A DNA stretch of 64,000 nucleotides from Pyricularia pennisetigena (Eukaryota; Ascomycota; Sordariomycetes; Magnaporthales; Pyriculariaceae), in NCBI RefSeq assembly GCF_004337985.1, contig NC_043740.1:4700140-4764139 (forward strand), read 5' to 3'. Position numbers and translations under genes: made by a program. The notes beneath the pieces are model-generated. The model ran no database searches and was not told where the DNA came from. It was given only the letters and a program-made list of their open reading frames with translations. Below, one piece after another: positions 1 to 11,980 of the stretch (the stretch's first letter is position 1; every line of letters starts with the position of its first letter).

Positions 1-724
1 CAGTTCGGAAAAGGAGGCGTAGCGCTGACAAACCCACTCCTAAAAAGACATTTAACGCTGCCAAACGTTTTCGTCTCTTTTAATCGGTCTGGGTTTCTTT
101 GTTTTGCTTTTTTTTTGGGGTTTAGTGCTATAAAATTGGGGGTTTTATATATGTAATATTATAACAATTGTCACTATTGGGATCCGGTTTAATGGATTTA
201 TTACTCGTGGTTAATGGGGTATTATAACAACGGTCACTACCAGGATTTTTTTTGTTGGATTTATAATTGGCGGTGGATGGAGGATATAGTTTATTTGGGT
301 AAGGAAGATGGATAGGAAACGGGTTATTTATACGGAGGATTTTGGAGGAAATTATACCTCGCATTTTATTTTAGACCAAATTTACGATTGGTATTTGTTT
401 ATTTGTATTTACTGGTTCTGCGGACGCTGTTTTGCCTCCGTTATTCGCGGGTAAGGTTACCGTCATTCGTCCATTTAATTCGTTTTTATAATGGAACGAT
501 CCTCGCCTTTGCCCGCTTTGGTTTGCGTGATTTACCTTTTATCACTTTGAATTTTATACGCCTTTTTCGTCGGATTTTTCGTATACTCCGTCCAGCAAAT
601 TTCCTTCGGTATTAATTATATTACTAATATCTAAACCGTCTGTCCGGCTATATCCCTCCTTTGGATTTGCCCCTGTTTTTTTAATATCCGCCTGAAATAG
701 CACGTTGTTGGGGCGTACAACTTT
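1..724. other. Decayed non-coding edge, no gene seen
   Basis: The sequence has moderate GC, is poor in CpA, and has no reading frame with recognisable protein content. The short frames at 128-364 (minus) and 388-615 (plus) have low-complexity translations and are not supported. It is probably the downstream flank or a further decayed part of the element whose coding remnant starts at 725. Confidence 0.4.
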
Positions 725-2331
725 TTAATTGAATACCTCCAATTTGTCGCCCATTAGCTTTTTCAAACCCAGGTATAATAAATTAGGGCCGTCGAAGTCG
801 AAACTGGGTGATACCTCGGCCTCTTCGCTTCCCCAGCCATTTTGGAATAACAAACACGTATAGTGGATTATGTCCTGGTTGGTTGACATTATGTGGTGCT
901 TGTTGTTAATGCGTGTACGGGCGATGTTTTCCAATGTTTTGCGCACCGTAATTGCGATTGGCCCCATCGCTGCACAATTTAGGAATGTTTTTCGCAAATC
1001 GTGCGTGGAATTGCGGTTATTTTTAATGTTTATGGCGAAACCCCTGTTAATATGTTTAATTGTTAGGTCTGCCGGTTTAAATCCATTCCCGGCCGTGGTA
1101 CATTTTACGAACGTTGATTTTAAAATCCCGGTGCGCAGCGGCTGATTTGTGACTTTTGGTCGTAATAACCAGGCTAAATATAGCATTTCAGGGCTATAGT
1201 TTTTTGCTTTGCAACCGTAGAAAAATAGGACCAGTTGCGGCATTATAGTTTCCAATACGCCGTAATTTCTTTGGTGGAACGCGCTTATTATTATCCATAA
1301 AAGGTTAATCATTTGCAAATAGCGGCGTTGCGTGCGGAAGGCGATGTTGATTTTGGGTTTTGTATCCCATAATCCAATACCTATTAAACCGTTAATATAA
1401 CCAGCGAATATATTATCGTAAACACGGTTTACCACGGAAATATATATATTATATGGTATATCGGTAAAAGCCTTTTTCAGGGCGTTTTTAAAAATCTAAT
1501 CCCTGTCCAATAATCCGTTTTGGACTAAAACAGTAATTATAATGCACAAAATGCGGGACCGGAATGCATTTTATAAAAGCCGTAAAGCGTGGTAAAACTC
1601 CTTTTTATTTTTTTAAAACTGGTTATATTTCCCCAACCCTGTTATATTTATGGATATAATGGGGGCGTAATATTGCCACAACTGGTTAATAAAATTAAAT
1701 TCGATATGGAAAAACGCTGGTACGGGTAATATTCATTGTTTTTTGTTAAAAGGTTAAAATAATTCGATATAAGTTCCCTAAATGGCACGGATATATAACG
1801 TTATTTTTTAATCCCCATAAACGAGGAGCAGGACGGAAAAGTAGTCGAAATGGTCGGGTAGCAGGTTTAAAAAACGTTTAAAAAGGATTTCGTGGATTTG
1901 GATAACTCCTGCGTATTTCCTTTCGTTTTCGGTAATGGCGGGGGTTTGGATAAGGTAGGAGGTTGGTGTAGCTCGTGCGAGGGTAGGGTATTATGGGGTT
2001 GCTCCAGGCGTATGTGGGCGGTTGGGGAATAAAAAGCCACAAATTTGGTGCATTATATGATATTTGGCGCTTTCGTAATAGGTGTCCGGATATTGTAAAA
2101 AGGCGGGCGTTTGCAACCATTTTTGGCGGAAAGGTACGGTGGCGTGCCACTGGGATTGCGTGTATCGTTTAAATCTTGGCGTTAATATAAAAAGACACGA
2201 TGTTAAGTTTTGCATTCGGTTACGTTTTCCATGTCTAAAATCCTGTACCTTATCCAGAAAGTTGAAATTGTTATATACGAAAGATAATGTTGGGTCACGA
2301 ACGATCCTTTTTAAATTTGTTTATATATTAA

Positions 2332-2364
<33 letters not shown>

Positions 2365-3449
2365 GTAAAAAAATTATTATTGCTGTTCGCGGTAAAAATT
2401 AAATATAAATATGGATATTGCTAATGACGTATTCGGGCAACGGCGACAAATTGTTGGGTTTGCCGTTTAGTAGCTTTATAAAATGAGCATATTCCAAACC
2501 CGGATAATGTATCTACAATACGTCGTGGAATTCCATTATTTATAAGGTATAATGCGAGTGCGCGTAGCAAATAGTTGTTTTTTTGGGGGGAATATCCGTG
2601 GGTTAAAATCGCCAATATTAATATAACGCGTTAATCCTTTAACGTTGGGGGGTTTGTGGTTTCTAAAAAAGTATTTGGTTCCAGGTGTGCCACGTTCGAA
2701 ATTTGTAACGATGGATAAAACGGGCGGTAACCCCGGGAATGCAATAATAGTGAAAATATAAATTTGTATAATATTGGCGCTTTGGACGGGATTTCCTGGG
2801 TGGACGTGTCAAATACTTGTTTAAATTAATCCATATCGCTCACGTTTTTGGCGGAACAATCCTCTATTCCCGAAAATTGGAAATTTGTGGGCTCGAACCG
2901 GTTAAAAAGGCGTAAATGTTATATTAATTGCTGCAATTCCCTGCGTAAAGGGTCGGCCTCAATGGGCGCAGGAAATTTATTATTAAAACGGCATTCGACC
3001 CCATTGGCGCGTAAACGTTTTCGGACTTAAGGGTTTCGTAATGCTTTTTTAAAAAAAAGTATTCGCGATGGGGCAGGTCGGGTAATTTCGTAAAAATCTG
3101 CCGCTGTTACCCAAACGTGGATAAATTGCGTGAAATTGGTGCGTCGGTAACGGTTGCGCCAAAATTTGGTAATATCGCGAATAAATTTGGTTTCGGGGTC
3201 TATTTCCGCTTCGGATTCGGATTCCCTCGGTAATTGCTCTTAATCGACTAAAAAAGGCCTAAATTCCCATTTATTTTCGAATATACGATTGGGCGATAGT
3301 AATTGGGATAGCGATGAAAACGAAAATAATTGCGATATCGATGGAGGTAATAGGGTTAGGTCGGACGTAGGGTATTGGGTTGCAGGTTGCGCGGATAGGA
3401 ATACTTTTTCGGGTGTATTTATTAATATTATTGGAAGTGTGTTTTCCAT
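725..3449 (-). pseudogene. Decayed DUF6589-like gene, RIP-mutated
   Basis: A long minus-strand protein frame is broken by stops and frame changes. The best piece is the C-terminal 236 residues (1435 down to 725), with STNQDIIHYTCLLFQNG, STHDLRKTF and a PEMLYLAWLL segment. A second piece at 2615-2421 contains LRALALYLINNGIPRR, and the likely N-terminus begins near 3449. In between, 3239-3000 still reads protein-like (FIRDITKFWRNRY, FIHVWVTAADFY), and several stops are TAA where Gln would fit, as expected from C-to-T change at CpA. The order of pieces and these motifs resemble the large fungal DUF6589 proteins, which are often multicopy. No catalytic function is established for that family as far as I know. 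The assignment is from memory of the family, so it is moderate. Confidence 0.5.
2337..2365. repeat. (TA)n microsatellite
   Basis: A pure TA dinucleotide run of about 28 bp lies inside the decayed gene. It breaks the protein frame there. Confidence 0.9.
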
Positions 3450-3635
3450 TGTTGGATTCGGGTTTTATTTGGTTTAATGGTATATCGAATAAAGGTTAAT
3501 GTGCGTAAATATATGGTATGGTGGTAGAAATTTTTTATTTTTTTGTGTGTCGGGGGGAATGGTGGTTGGCGATATCGCAGCATTGGGTGTTTTGTTGGTG
3601 GTACCGCCATGAACGGCGAAATGCGACAAGTTGTC

Positions 3636-3762
3636 CTCAGACTAGAACGAGCGCGATTTTTTCGGCCAATGTAATTGGTCGAAAAGCCATGTGGCTGAAA
3701 GGTACATGGAGCGCTCGGTCCCCACTGCGAAGCAGGGGGGTCTAGTCTGAGCACTGAGACTA
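3636..3762 (+). repeat. Short GC-rich dispersed element, family 1, copy 1
   Basis: The unit begins CCTCAGACTAG and ends CTAGTCTGAGCACTGAGACTA, so both ends carry the inverted motif CTCAGACTAG. The core holds two small palindromes (CCAATGTAATTGG; GCCATGTGGC). It follows directly on the sequence CGACAAGTTGT, part of a 43 bp motif that also ends the foldback element further along. No protein can be encoded. Copies recur at 3820, 4090, 21869, 24958 and 42206. Confidence 0.85.
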
Positions 3763-3819
3763 AATATTGGGTGTTTTGTTGGTGGTACCGCTATAAACGG
3801 CGAAATGCGACAAATTGTC

Positions 3820-3946
3820 CTCAGACTAGAACGAGCGCGATTTTTTCGGCCAATGTAATTGGTCGAAAAGCCATGTGGCTAAAAGGTATATGGAGCGCTC
3901 GGTCCCCATTGCGAAGCAGGGGGGTCTAGTCTGAGCACTGAGACTA
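3820..3946 (+). repeat. Short GC-rich dispersed element, family 1, copy 2
   Basis: It is nearly identical to the copy at 3636 and in the same orientation. About 57 bp of shared leading sequence (ATTGGGTGTTTTGTTGGTGG and the 43 bp motif) precedes each copy, so the duplicated unit is about 183 bp and the two copies are in tandem. Confidence 0.85.
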
Positions 3947-4089
3947 AGTACCGCCATAAACAGCGAAATGCGACAAATTATCTTCAAATTAGCATTGGGT
4001 ATATTGTTGGTGGTACCGCCATAGACGGCGATGTGCGATAAATTGTCGTTAATAATGCCGCTATAAACGGCGAAATGGGACAAGTTGTC

Positions 4090-4225
4090 CTCAGACTAGA
4101 ACGAGCGCGATCTTTCCGGCCAATGTAATTGGTCGAAAAGCCATGTGGCTGAAAGGTACATGGAGCGTTCGGTCCCCACTGCGAGGGGGGGGGGGGGGGG
4201 GGTCTAGTCTGAGCACTGAGACTAA
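4090..4225 (+). repeat. Short GC-rich dispersed element, family 1, copy 3
   Basis: This is the third copy of the tandem group. It differs from the others by an expanded G run near 4185-4202 that replaces the GCGAAGCAGGGGGG segment of copies 1 and 2. The run may vary in length or be an assembly-sensitive homopolymer. Confidence 0.85.
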
Positions 4226-4875
4226 GAATCTAGTGCTTCTTCTGTCGGAAAAAGCCGTTGGGCGTCTCGTCTTCAGACGATTTGAGATGTTGGCTTTTAA
4301 TGCAAAGAAATAGGCGTTTGCTTGTCTGTGTTTATTTTTGGTTCTGGTTGCATACTTTAGAAGAATCTGATTGGCAGGCTACGGCTGGCCTGATCCGTAA
4401 CTTGAAAGCATGATCCTGGTTGAAGTATATCCCAACAGCACGGTATTGGTCACGAGGCTCTCGGATCCATTTATGGGTTGGGTTGAACATAAGCTTTTTT
4501 TATTCATCTTGTCTCACTTCAATTTGCCATCTAATCCTCAACACTGGGAACAAGGCAACGACATCTAGTACTATGAGTGTTTTGCCTACTTACTCAAGTC
4601 TTCAGTGAAAAGACGCTAGCCCATATGTTGCCAGAGGACTCGCAGTTCACAGCTGGTCCTGCGTCTTCTGGTCAGTATTAGTGCCACGCTTAAACTGTGT
4701 GTCGTCTAGCACTTCCGCATGAGGCTAGGATCTAGCGCACCTGTGTGGGGATATGAACAGGGTCTATCTACTCTATCCAATCAACTTACAGAGAAAAGAA
4801 GCACAATGCACGCCACAACGCCTCGGCCTGATAGCGGCAACCCCTACTCTGCCTCCAGCCAGCAGCTTTCTCCCA
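4226..4875. other. Intergenic, no gene seen
   Basis: This is the boundary between the repeat block and the gene block. Base composition rises to that of the genes. It probably holds the 3' untranslated region of the minus-strand transporter. I see no conserved motif. Confidence 0.4.
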
Positions 4876-6673
4876 TCAACACATAAAGACGAGACTAGCC
4901 AAGAAGGCCAGCACGCTAGCGACCACGGGAAAGACAAATGCAGCATCAACGGCAGTGGCAAAAGCCCCCAAAACATCCTCCAACAACAGAGGACTCATGA
5001 ACGCGGGATCCCTCATGCTCGGCAGCCTCCCCGCGCGCAGAATCGCATCGGCCTGCTCCGGCGTCAACCCAGCCACGTTCCTCAGCCCAGCCGCCAGCTT
5101 CCCCAGAAAGATGTTCTGGACCACAAAGGTGCCCAGCGCAGCGCCGGACGCGTTTGCACACGCCACCAACGCACTCGCAGCACCATGCCCGCCGGTCCCC
5201 AGCTCCCCCGCCAGCTGCCGCAGCGCCACGAACGGCACCTGCAACGCGACGCCGGCCGCCACGCCCGCCACGAGCTGGAACGCGGCCGCCGTCGCCGCGG
5301 GCGTGCCGACGCCGAGCGTGTGCAGCAGCCCGGCGCCGACGACAAACAGCCCCGTCGCGACGGGCGCACACGCCACGCCGTGCCGCCGACCCAGCAGCAC
5401 GCGGCCCCCCGCCACGGCCGCGCCGAACACCACGCCGCCCAGCGCCGCCGCGCCCATGTACGCCAGCATGCGCAGGCCGGACCCCGTCGCCGTCGTGCCG
5501 CGCACCGCCTGGAAGTAGAACGGGAGCAGGAAGACGTGGCCGAGCAGCGCCGCCGACAGCGTCGCCGCCAGCACGGCGCTCGTCAGCACGGTGCGGCTGC
5601 TGCGCAGGAGGCTCGGGGGCAGGGACGCGGCGGCCGGGTGGTGGGGGTAGCGCTGCGCGACGGCGAAGGCGGAGAAGAGGAGGCCCGCCGCGGCCAGGCT
5701 GCCCCAGACCGGCTTGTCGGTCCAGTAGTGGCTGGTGCCGCCCCACTGCAGGGCGAGGAGGAGGCTCGCGGTCGCTGCGGATAGGAACAGCGTGCCCAGC
5801 GGGTCCAGTCTGAGGAGCTTCTGCGGCAGCGGGAGGGTGCTTTCCGGGTGCTGTGCCGGCCGAGCTGCGCCGTCGCTGCTGCCCGTGTCCGTCTTGCTCG
5901 ACAAGCTCAGCCGCGCCGGCCGGAGGGCCAGCAGCACGACGCCGCCGCCGACGGCTCCAATCGGCACGTTGACCCAGAAGCACCACCTCCACGTCAGCCT
6001 CGACGCGTCGGCAAAAGCGCCACCGACCGGCGGGCCGATCAGAGACGCAGCGCCGGCCACCGCCGTCGAGACGGTGAGCAGCGCAGGACGTGATGCTGCA
6101 GGCGCGGCCGGCCCGAGGATGTTGACGACGCCCGGATGGAGGCCGGCAGCGCCCGCGCCCAGAACGGCACGGCCCGCCACGAACGCGCCCGGGCCGGTCG
6201 CTACCGCACACACGATGCATCCGAGCTCAAAGACTGCGAGGCTGGCCAGGTACGTCCGTTTCGCGTCGAAGAGGGTGTAGAGCCTGGCGAGCGGGAGCTG
6301 GAGGCCGGCCGAGGCGGCAAAGGACGCGCCGCGGTACCATGCTGCGTTTTCGAGCGAGCCGAACTCGGCCGCGATGCGTGGTATGGCGGTTGCTGGTGTT
6401 TTGTTTTTGGGGGGCGTGTCAGCTGCGAATTTTCTTATTTCTTTATGGCCGGACAGATAATTCCTCATCCGTACCTAGGATCGAGTTGTCCAAGCTGACT
6501 GCAAACGCCACCAGGCAGACCCCAACGGTCAGGGCAACAAGAACTGGAAACGTTTCTTGTCCTTGGTTGTCATTGTCATGGCCGTCATTCCCAAGCGTGC
6601 CTGAAAGCTTCTGTCCATCATTCACGTTTTCTCTGCAGGGCTTAGACTCTTCAGCAGGCGACGGTATGGACAT
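4876..6673 (-). CDS. MFS drug/toxin exporter, 14-TM (DHA) type
   Basis: The product is a plasma-membrane proton antiporter of the family that includes fungal multidrug and mycotoxin exporters. Exon 1 is 6673-6475 and exon 2 is 6392-4876. The 82 bp intron runs from GTACGG to ACACCAG, and joining the exons restores the family motif SLDNSILATAIPRI at the end of TM1. The spliced CDS is 1716 bp and encodes 571 residues. The antiporter motif C region reads GPPVGGAFAD followed by WRWCFWVNVPIG, typical of 14-TM DHA members. Many Ala/Gly/Leu helices follow, and the C-terminus is short. The N-terminal tail (SIPSPAEESKPCRENVND) is hydrophilic, as expected. The substrate cannot be read from sequence. No biosynthetic enzyme is adjacent, so a role in self-protection is only inference. 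Confidence 0.88.
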
Positions 6674-7760
6674 TGCAGCGGCATGATGCTACTGCAACGT
6701 GCTTCGCTGGCAGTCTTGATCATTATATCCCATCTCGATCTGATTTGTCTGGCTGGGCCTACGACCCATACGGAGCGGCATCTGGCTTCTTCTACATCCC
6801 GGCGAAAACTTTGTTTTCCTGCCGTCTTCGTCCCATTTCGTCAAAGACTAATCCAGTCGGAACAGACGAAAGTCTTTTCGGAGAAAAGAAGTTGGATTTT
6901 CGTCTACAGTGAAGCTGGACAGTTCCGGAAGGATAGACCGCTCGGTCACAAGCCTTTACTAGCACCCGAGGGCGGCTAGGCATCTCTGTTTGATGGAAGT
7001 GCCGGATTCAATAACATGGTAGCTGCAAAGAGGTTAATGGTGAATGTAAAGGGTTGCTGTACTGGTGAGACGATAGGAACACGTGAACTGCGCAGCAAAG
7101 CAGCACGACTCGAGCGAATCGGCCTTGGACTCGAACATTTTCCAAGTGACGGTCACAAGGTTAAGGTTTCGGCAACAGATATGCCTGTCCCGCCAGGATT
7201 GACGTGGAGTGATAGGTAGTATTACTCAGTACAGTTGACTATCGACAAACATTCTTCAACATTACGCAATCATATCCGATATCTCAATCGGCGAACTTTC
7301 GATTGGTAGCCGGGCCTGCGCACGATACTTTGAACTACTGCAACTGGAACACCACCTCAGCTGGTGTATATCCGAAGCACAGACCATTGCCGTACATTTA
7401 CCACTTGTCTGGCTCAATGTCTTTAGGCTGTTCTCTGATAGGTTGAGAAATTAGTAAATTTGCAACATTTTGCAGAAAATCGGAGAGATCAATGCCTCAT
7501 GTCCAGCTGTATATGTGCGTCAAGGTGTAAAAACAGGCCTTGAAGCCATACTGTTTTATGGAATTGAGAGATTTATTCAGTCTAATCTAGCCAAAAGGCA
7601 GACACTCCCTATATCCGTGCTTTCCGAGTACCAACCCTGCAACAAGTCTCAGCCCACCCCTTGAAAAAAAAAAAAAAAAAAAACCAGGCAAGCTTCAAGA
7701 CTCAAAACCTGCGTTCCGGGCTCGAGCATCTTTTTGGCACCAACCCAACGCGAGCCCCGT
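6674..7760. other. Intergenic, no gene seen
   Basis: This should hold the promoter of the minus-strand exporter on its left and the 3' region of the minus-strand Cys-rich gene on its right. An A tract lies at about 7664-7682. A plus-strand frame at 6683 starts with a hydrophobic stretch but has no further protein character. Confidence 0.4.
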
Positions 7761-8183
7761 TTAACCAGAATAGAGACTGGTTTTGCATTTGGCGCAAGAC
7801 TTGTGTTCGCAAGACTCACAGGCCTCGCCGCGCTCGATGGTGTAATAGATTTGTCGGCTTTCGCAACTGCAGCACGCCACTCTGCTCAGCTTGCACTCGG
7901 CGCAAAACTTGTGGCGGCAGCTGGTGCACCTGTAGCCGTGGAGGTTTCCGAAATGACACCTGTGGCAGCTCCAGCCTTTGGAGGCGGCGGTCGCGCGCCG
8001 GCATTCTTTCGAGTCGCAGTGTCCGGGGGTGTGGTAGATGTAGTCGACGTCTTGGAATCTGAATGGCAAACGGCAGGGATAGAAAGCTCCGGTGTCGAGA
8101 TCGACTATTCTGGCGCGGCAATACTCGATACTGTCCACATTGCAGTGGCCACAGTTTAGCACTTCTCTTCGTATTCGGCACAT
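7761..8183 (-). CDS. Cys-rich putative zinc-binding protein, 140 aa
   Basis: A single-exon gene encodes 140 residues with about 20 Cys and several His in paired arrangement: CGHC near the start, then CHRCHFGNLHGYRC, TSCRHKFCAEC, CCSC, and CESCEHKSCAKC at the end. The spacing (CxxC repeated with His) indicates several zinc sites in a RING- or ribbon-like fold, but I cannot place it in a named domain family. There is no signal peptide or membrane segment, so it is likely intracellular. A TATA box lies about 145 bp upstream. The dense, regular Cys pattern and the TATA box make it a real gene rather than a chance frame. The function is unknown. Confidence 0.75.
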   Translation of the reverse strand: MCRIRREVLNCGHCNVDSIEYCRARIVDLDTGAFYPCRLPFRFQDVDYIYHTPGHCDSKECRRATAASKGWSCHRCHFGNLHGYRCTSCRHKFCAECKLSRVACCSCESRQIYYTIERGEACESCEHKSCAKCKTSLYSG

Positions 8184-8325
8184 GCTGGAGAAGCTGACGG
8201 GATGCGCTTTTTTGTTTTGAAGGCGGGTTTCTGCTGACGAGTGGTGGAGATGACGGTGCGACTGTGTAGAAGATTGATTGTGTGAGAATGGAGGGCGTGG
8301 ATAGATATTGAGCAGGAAACCACAG

Positions 8326-8334
8326 CCTTATATA
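8326..8334 (-). promoter_or_regulatory. TATA box of the Cys-rich gene
   Basis: The minus strand reads TATATAAGG, about 145 bp upstream of the ATG at 8183. The sequence between is plausible as promoter and leader. Confidence 0.55.
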
Positions 8335-10334
8335 CAGCCGAAGCGTCTCACAGGTCATTGTTGTCTCTTGGTCACTTTCTTTGCTGACTTTGGCCACTGA
8401 GATTAATAGAAAGCAACAAGGCTATAAAGACCAGAATCTGTCATAATTGAACGTGTCCGGATTCAATGTTCAGCCAATGTGGCCACCTAGCAGGGACGAA
8501 TTATATCATGCCGAGACTAGAATTTTATTCTAACAGAGTGAAGACCTTGTGGCGCTTCCGCCCCCCGCCCCAAATTTCTTTGAGTTGATCTATCTTGGAG
8601 ACTGTGCAACTTGCACCTCCTGAGATAACTTATAACTAGACTAGCTACAATCGCTTACAGGCATGGGAGAAGCTGTCCAATAATGCATGATGTGGCTTGT
8701 GAATTCATTCAACTTGAATTGCTATCTCGATCAGCGGGGGTGGAAACACATGCAGTCTTACATATTCAAGACTTCAAGTCTTTGAATAAGATAAGCATCG
8801 TGGACCGCCGGTGAGGTAATATGATGAGAGCTACCTATCAGGTTTTCAATTGACGCCCTGGGTAACTTCTTGAATCACAAAAGCCACCCGTCTGTTATGT
8901 TTTCAATCTGCTTGACGGGCAGGTGAACCCGATCACACTGCCCAAGGACAAGATGAGGGCGTCATGGTAGCGAACGCCAAAGATGAGTGAGGTCAGCAGT
9001 GGATCCTGCGAGATAAATTGAAACAGCCGCCTGTTCCTTGCAAAGTTGCAATTCCTTGCGAGAAGGATCATCTGCTGCCGCTGGGCTGGATCGTGATTTG
9101 TGAGCTTATTGATAGGACGTAACTCCAACCCAACCCCCATGTTCATCCATGGGCCGGGGCGTTCATCCCAAACGTACCATCCTCGGTGGGGCATTCAGTG
9201 GCAGTCTGTAGGTAATCCGATGGGATGGGAGCGAATCCCATGCTGTACTGTGACAAGCCTTTTACTCAGCTGTGGTTTTCTAGTATACATACGATCCCGA
9301 ATGAGGCTGAAAATGTCGACGCGTCCCTGCATTCTAATATTTTCTTCAGCTTCAGGGAGTGGAGGTGCTTTTGGGGAACGAAACAATATGCAAAAAGACG
9401 GCTCAATTGAGAGCCAGTTCTGTAAGATAACGGTGTCCTTCTAGAAACTCCTGTAGACGCTGCAGCTATCAGATGCTCCCAGCAGTAAACCTGGAAAACA
9501 GTCCTTGAATACCCACGGTAACCCACCGCAGAAGCATAAAAGAGTGCAGAATAACTGTAATTCAATTGTTGCAGCCGCCTCACACGAGTCGATCCCAAAC
9601 AAAAGTTTTTTTTTTTTTTCGCTACCAATTCCCACGAGGACTCGGGCGCGGCCAGCAATTGCTTCGTCAGATAGGGGGCTGCGCTATACGCTCGCGCGTA
9701 TAGCTCCTCGTATAGCGGAACCACCGGCCTCCACCGTGGTGACGCGGCGCGGGCAGAGGCTAGGCCGACTTGACTCGCCAGCTGCCCTTGGTCGGCAGCG
9801 GCGGGGACCGTGTTTTGCTACAAGAATCGGCATCATCCCCGTCGAATTAAGCTTTTTTTTGGGTACCTGGTCTAAACCGCGCACTGCTATATATATATAT
9901 ATATATATATATGGGACGAACAGAATCGGTACCGTGGTTGCTTTAGCAGGGCATGAAGACGTGTTTCAAACATGGATCTCTTGCGTCAATGGCTATACGC
10001 CCGCTGGCGCATGTACCCGGGTAGATAGATGCTTAATAGTAAAGACAAAAAAAGAAAAAAGAAAAAAGAAAAAAAAAAAAAAGATTTTCGCCGTGGTTTT
10101 TGGTGCCAAGGAATGATGTCTGCTCTAGGTTGGAAACTTAACTTTGGCTACCTACTTGGTAGAAATGCTGGCAATGCCCAGTGGAGCGACGCAATACTCT
10201 TGAAACCCCACAAGCCGAGAACATGATAGTGAATAACATCAAGGGGTGATTTCTCAGCGTCTTTTTGGTATAGTGCTCGCCCGTTTCCCCGACCAGCCGC
10301 CAACCGCCAGCGTAACAACCCCACCACCATCATC
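8335..10334. other. Intergenic 2 kb, no supported gene
   Basis: Two kilobases of mixed composition hold an (AT)n run at about 9889-9912 and A/T tracts near 9605 and 10050-10082. A minus-strand frame at 9194-8895 (99 codons) looks slightly protein-like but has no motif, so I do not call it. The right part is the promoter of the gene at 10335. Confidence 0.35.
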
Positions 10335-11716
10335 ATGACAAAGCTTGGCCATCTCTCCCAAGAACCAGGCTACCGGAAAATATCAATAACACATCCCCAC
10401 GGCCTACGAGCTTGCTCAACTTGTATGCGCACCTCAGAGGCGCCAGACGACAGTGGCTCCGGCGCCGATGGACCAACAACGGCGAATCTTGATGCAGCAT
10501 CCTCCCAGCCGGATCTCGACATCTCCACGACCAAAGCCGCCCTCGCCCAGCACCAGGACAAAGACTCGGCCGTCGTCACGGCAATGGCGGTAGCGGGCTA
10601 CTCGTCATCGGACGACGTCACCAATGAGCAACACCAGCAGCTACAGCTCCGTCCTGCCGGACCGCCGCCGCTCAACTTTACGCTGCACGGCAAGCGGACG
10701 GGAATCGCCATGTTTGTCGTCTTTACCTTTTTCGACAGCCTCGTCCTCCCCGTCGGGCTCTACTTTGTGCTGTGGTACGGGTTCGGGCCAGGGAATCCCC
10801 AGTACCACCCGCTGAGCGCGACCGTGGTCATGACCATCGTCACCGCCATCATCGGGGGCGCGAGCATCTGGGAGCTGCTGCAGCGCGCGTGGAGGCTGGG
10901 GAGGAAGGATAGTCGGTGTCGGGTAAGTTTTTGGGAGGATGGGCTCTTTTTTTTTTTTTATTTTTTTTTTATATATCAGTCTCTGAATGACGTGGAGTGC
11001 AATCGGGCTGATTCTGTTATCATCAACAGGTCTTTGGTGCCGCATGGTGGCATTTTGACTGGTTCGAGTGGTGGTTTGTGTTTTGTTGGGTTTTGATTAT
11101 TATTGAAGTTTCAGTGTGAGTGTCCATTTGTCTTTTTCTTTTTCTTCTTCTTTTTCTTTGGAGCAAGTCTACCAACAAATTCCCGCTAACAACATGTCGT
11201 AGCGCATTCATCCCAGACGACCCCAACAAGCGCCTCCTGGCACTGCCCATGCCCACCGTCATCCTCATCTTCGGCACCGTCAGCCTGGCGCTCGAGCTGC
11301 TCCGCTACCTCTCCGTCCCGGCCCCGATCCGCATCTCGTCCATCCCCAGCGGCGCACCGCCGCGGCCGGGCATCTACCCCCTGATCGAAGACATCTGCGC
11401 CGTGGACGGGGCCGGCAACACGGCGTTCCGCGAGAGCCTGAACCGGCGCTACACGGACAGCGCCGTGTTCCGCGCCATGCTGCAGCGGCTGGGCGTGTTC
11501 TGGGCCCTGGGCGCCGAGTGCTGCGCCGTCGCGACGCTGGCGCTCGTCCTGGGGCTCGACGACGGCCTGGACGACTACGCCTACACCATCGGGTGGGCCC
11601 TGCCGTGGGCGTGGGCGGGGCCTTGGGTGCTGGTCACCATCTTCTACGTCAGGCGGGAGTTGGAGAAGGAGCGGACCGTTTGGGCGGTCGAGATGGGTTC
11701 GTATCGTGGAGGATAG
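10335..11716 (+). CDS. Polytopic membrane protein of unknown function
   Basis: There are three exons: 10335-10922, 11030-11115 and 11203-11716. Donors are GTAAGT and GTGAGT; acceptors are CAACAG and GTCGTAG. The spliced CDS is 1188 bp and encodes 395 residues in one frame. The first 115 residues are hydrophilic and low in complexity (Gln, Ser, Asp), probably cytosolic. About six or seven membrane segments follow, starting with GIAMFVVFTFFDSLVLPVGL and VVMTIVTAIIGG. The short middle exon gives an aromatic-rich helix (WWHFDWFEWW, then VFCWVLIIIEVS), and VILIFGTVSLALELLRYL follows. The C-terminal half has a lumenal or extracellular loop (PLIEDICAVDG) and two more helices. It resembles conserved fungal integral-membrane proteins with no assigned function. 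I do not recognise a transport or enzyme motif. Confidence 0.8.
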
Positions 11717-11928
11717 AGGCGTGCAAAGACGGCGTGGTGTGGTGAGAATAGTTACAAAGGTCCTCTGCGGCTTTTGCCGGGCTGAACGTCGATGTAACAC
11801 GAGTTTACTGCAACCTGCATCGATTGACATGCGGGACTGGGAGAAGGAAGGGATCCCTTGTTTGGTGGTTAATTCTTGGCGGGCGTATAACCCCGGATGG
11901 TATTTTTGCTGTTCTTTCTATCTATCCT

Positions 11929-11980
<52 letters not shown>

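Noticed and set aside
3636..3762. Short element as a tRNA-derived SINE
   Set aside because: In reverse orientation, TAGTCTCAGNGC and GTTCTAGTCTGAGG vaguely resemble A and B boxes, but several key bases differ, their spacing is too long and there is no A-rich tail. Inverted end motifs fit a DNA element better, though this is not settled.
4753..6498. Several long plus-strand frames opposite the exporter gene
   Set aside because: They are shadows of a GC-rich gene on the other strand. Their translations are Arg/Pro/Ala low-complexity.
6683..6979. Plus-strand frame with a hydrophobic start resembling a signal peptide
   Set aside because: It overlaps the promoter of the exporter, has no protein-like pattern after the first 25 residues and shows no codon bias like the neighbouring genes.
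8895..9194. Minus-strand 99-codon frame
   Set aside because: Some protein-like texture but no motif, no splice partners and no promoter signal.
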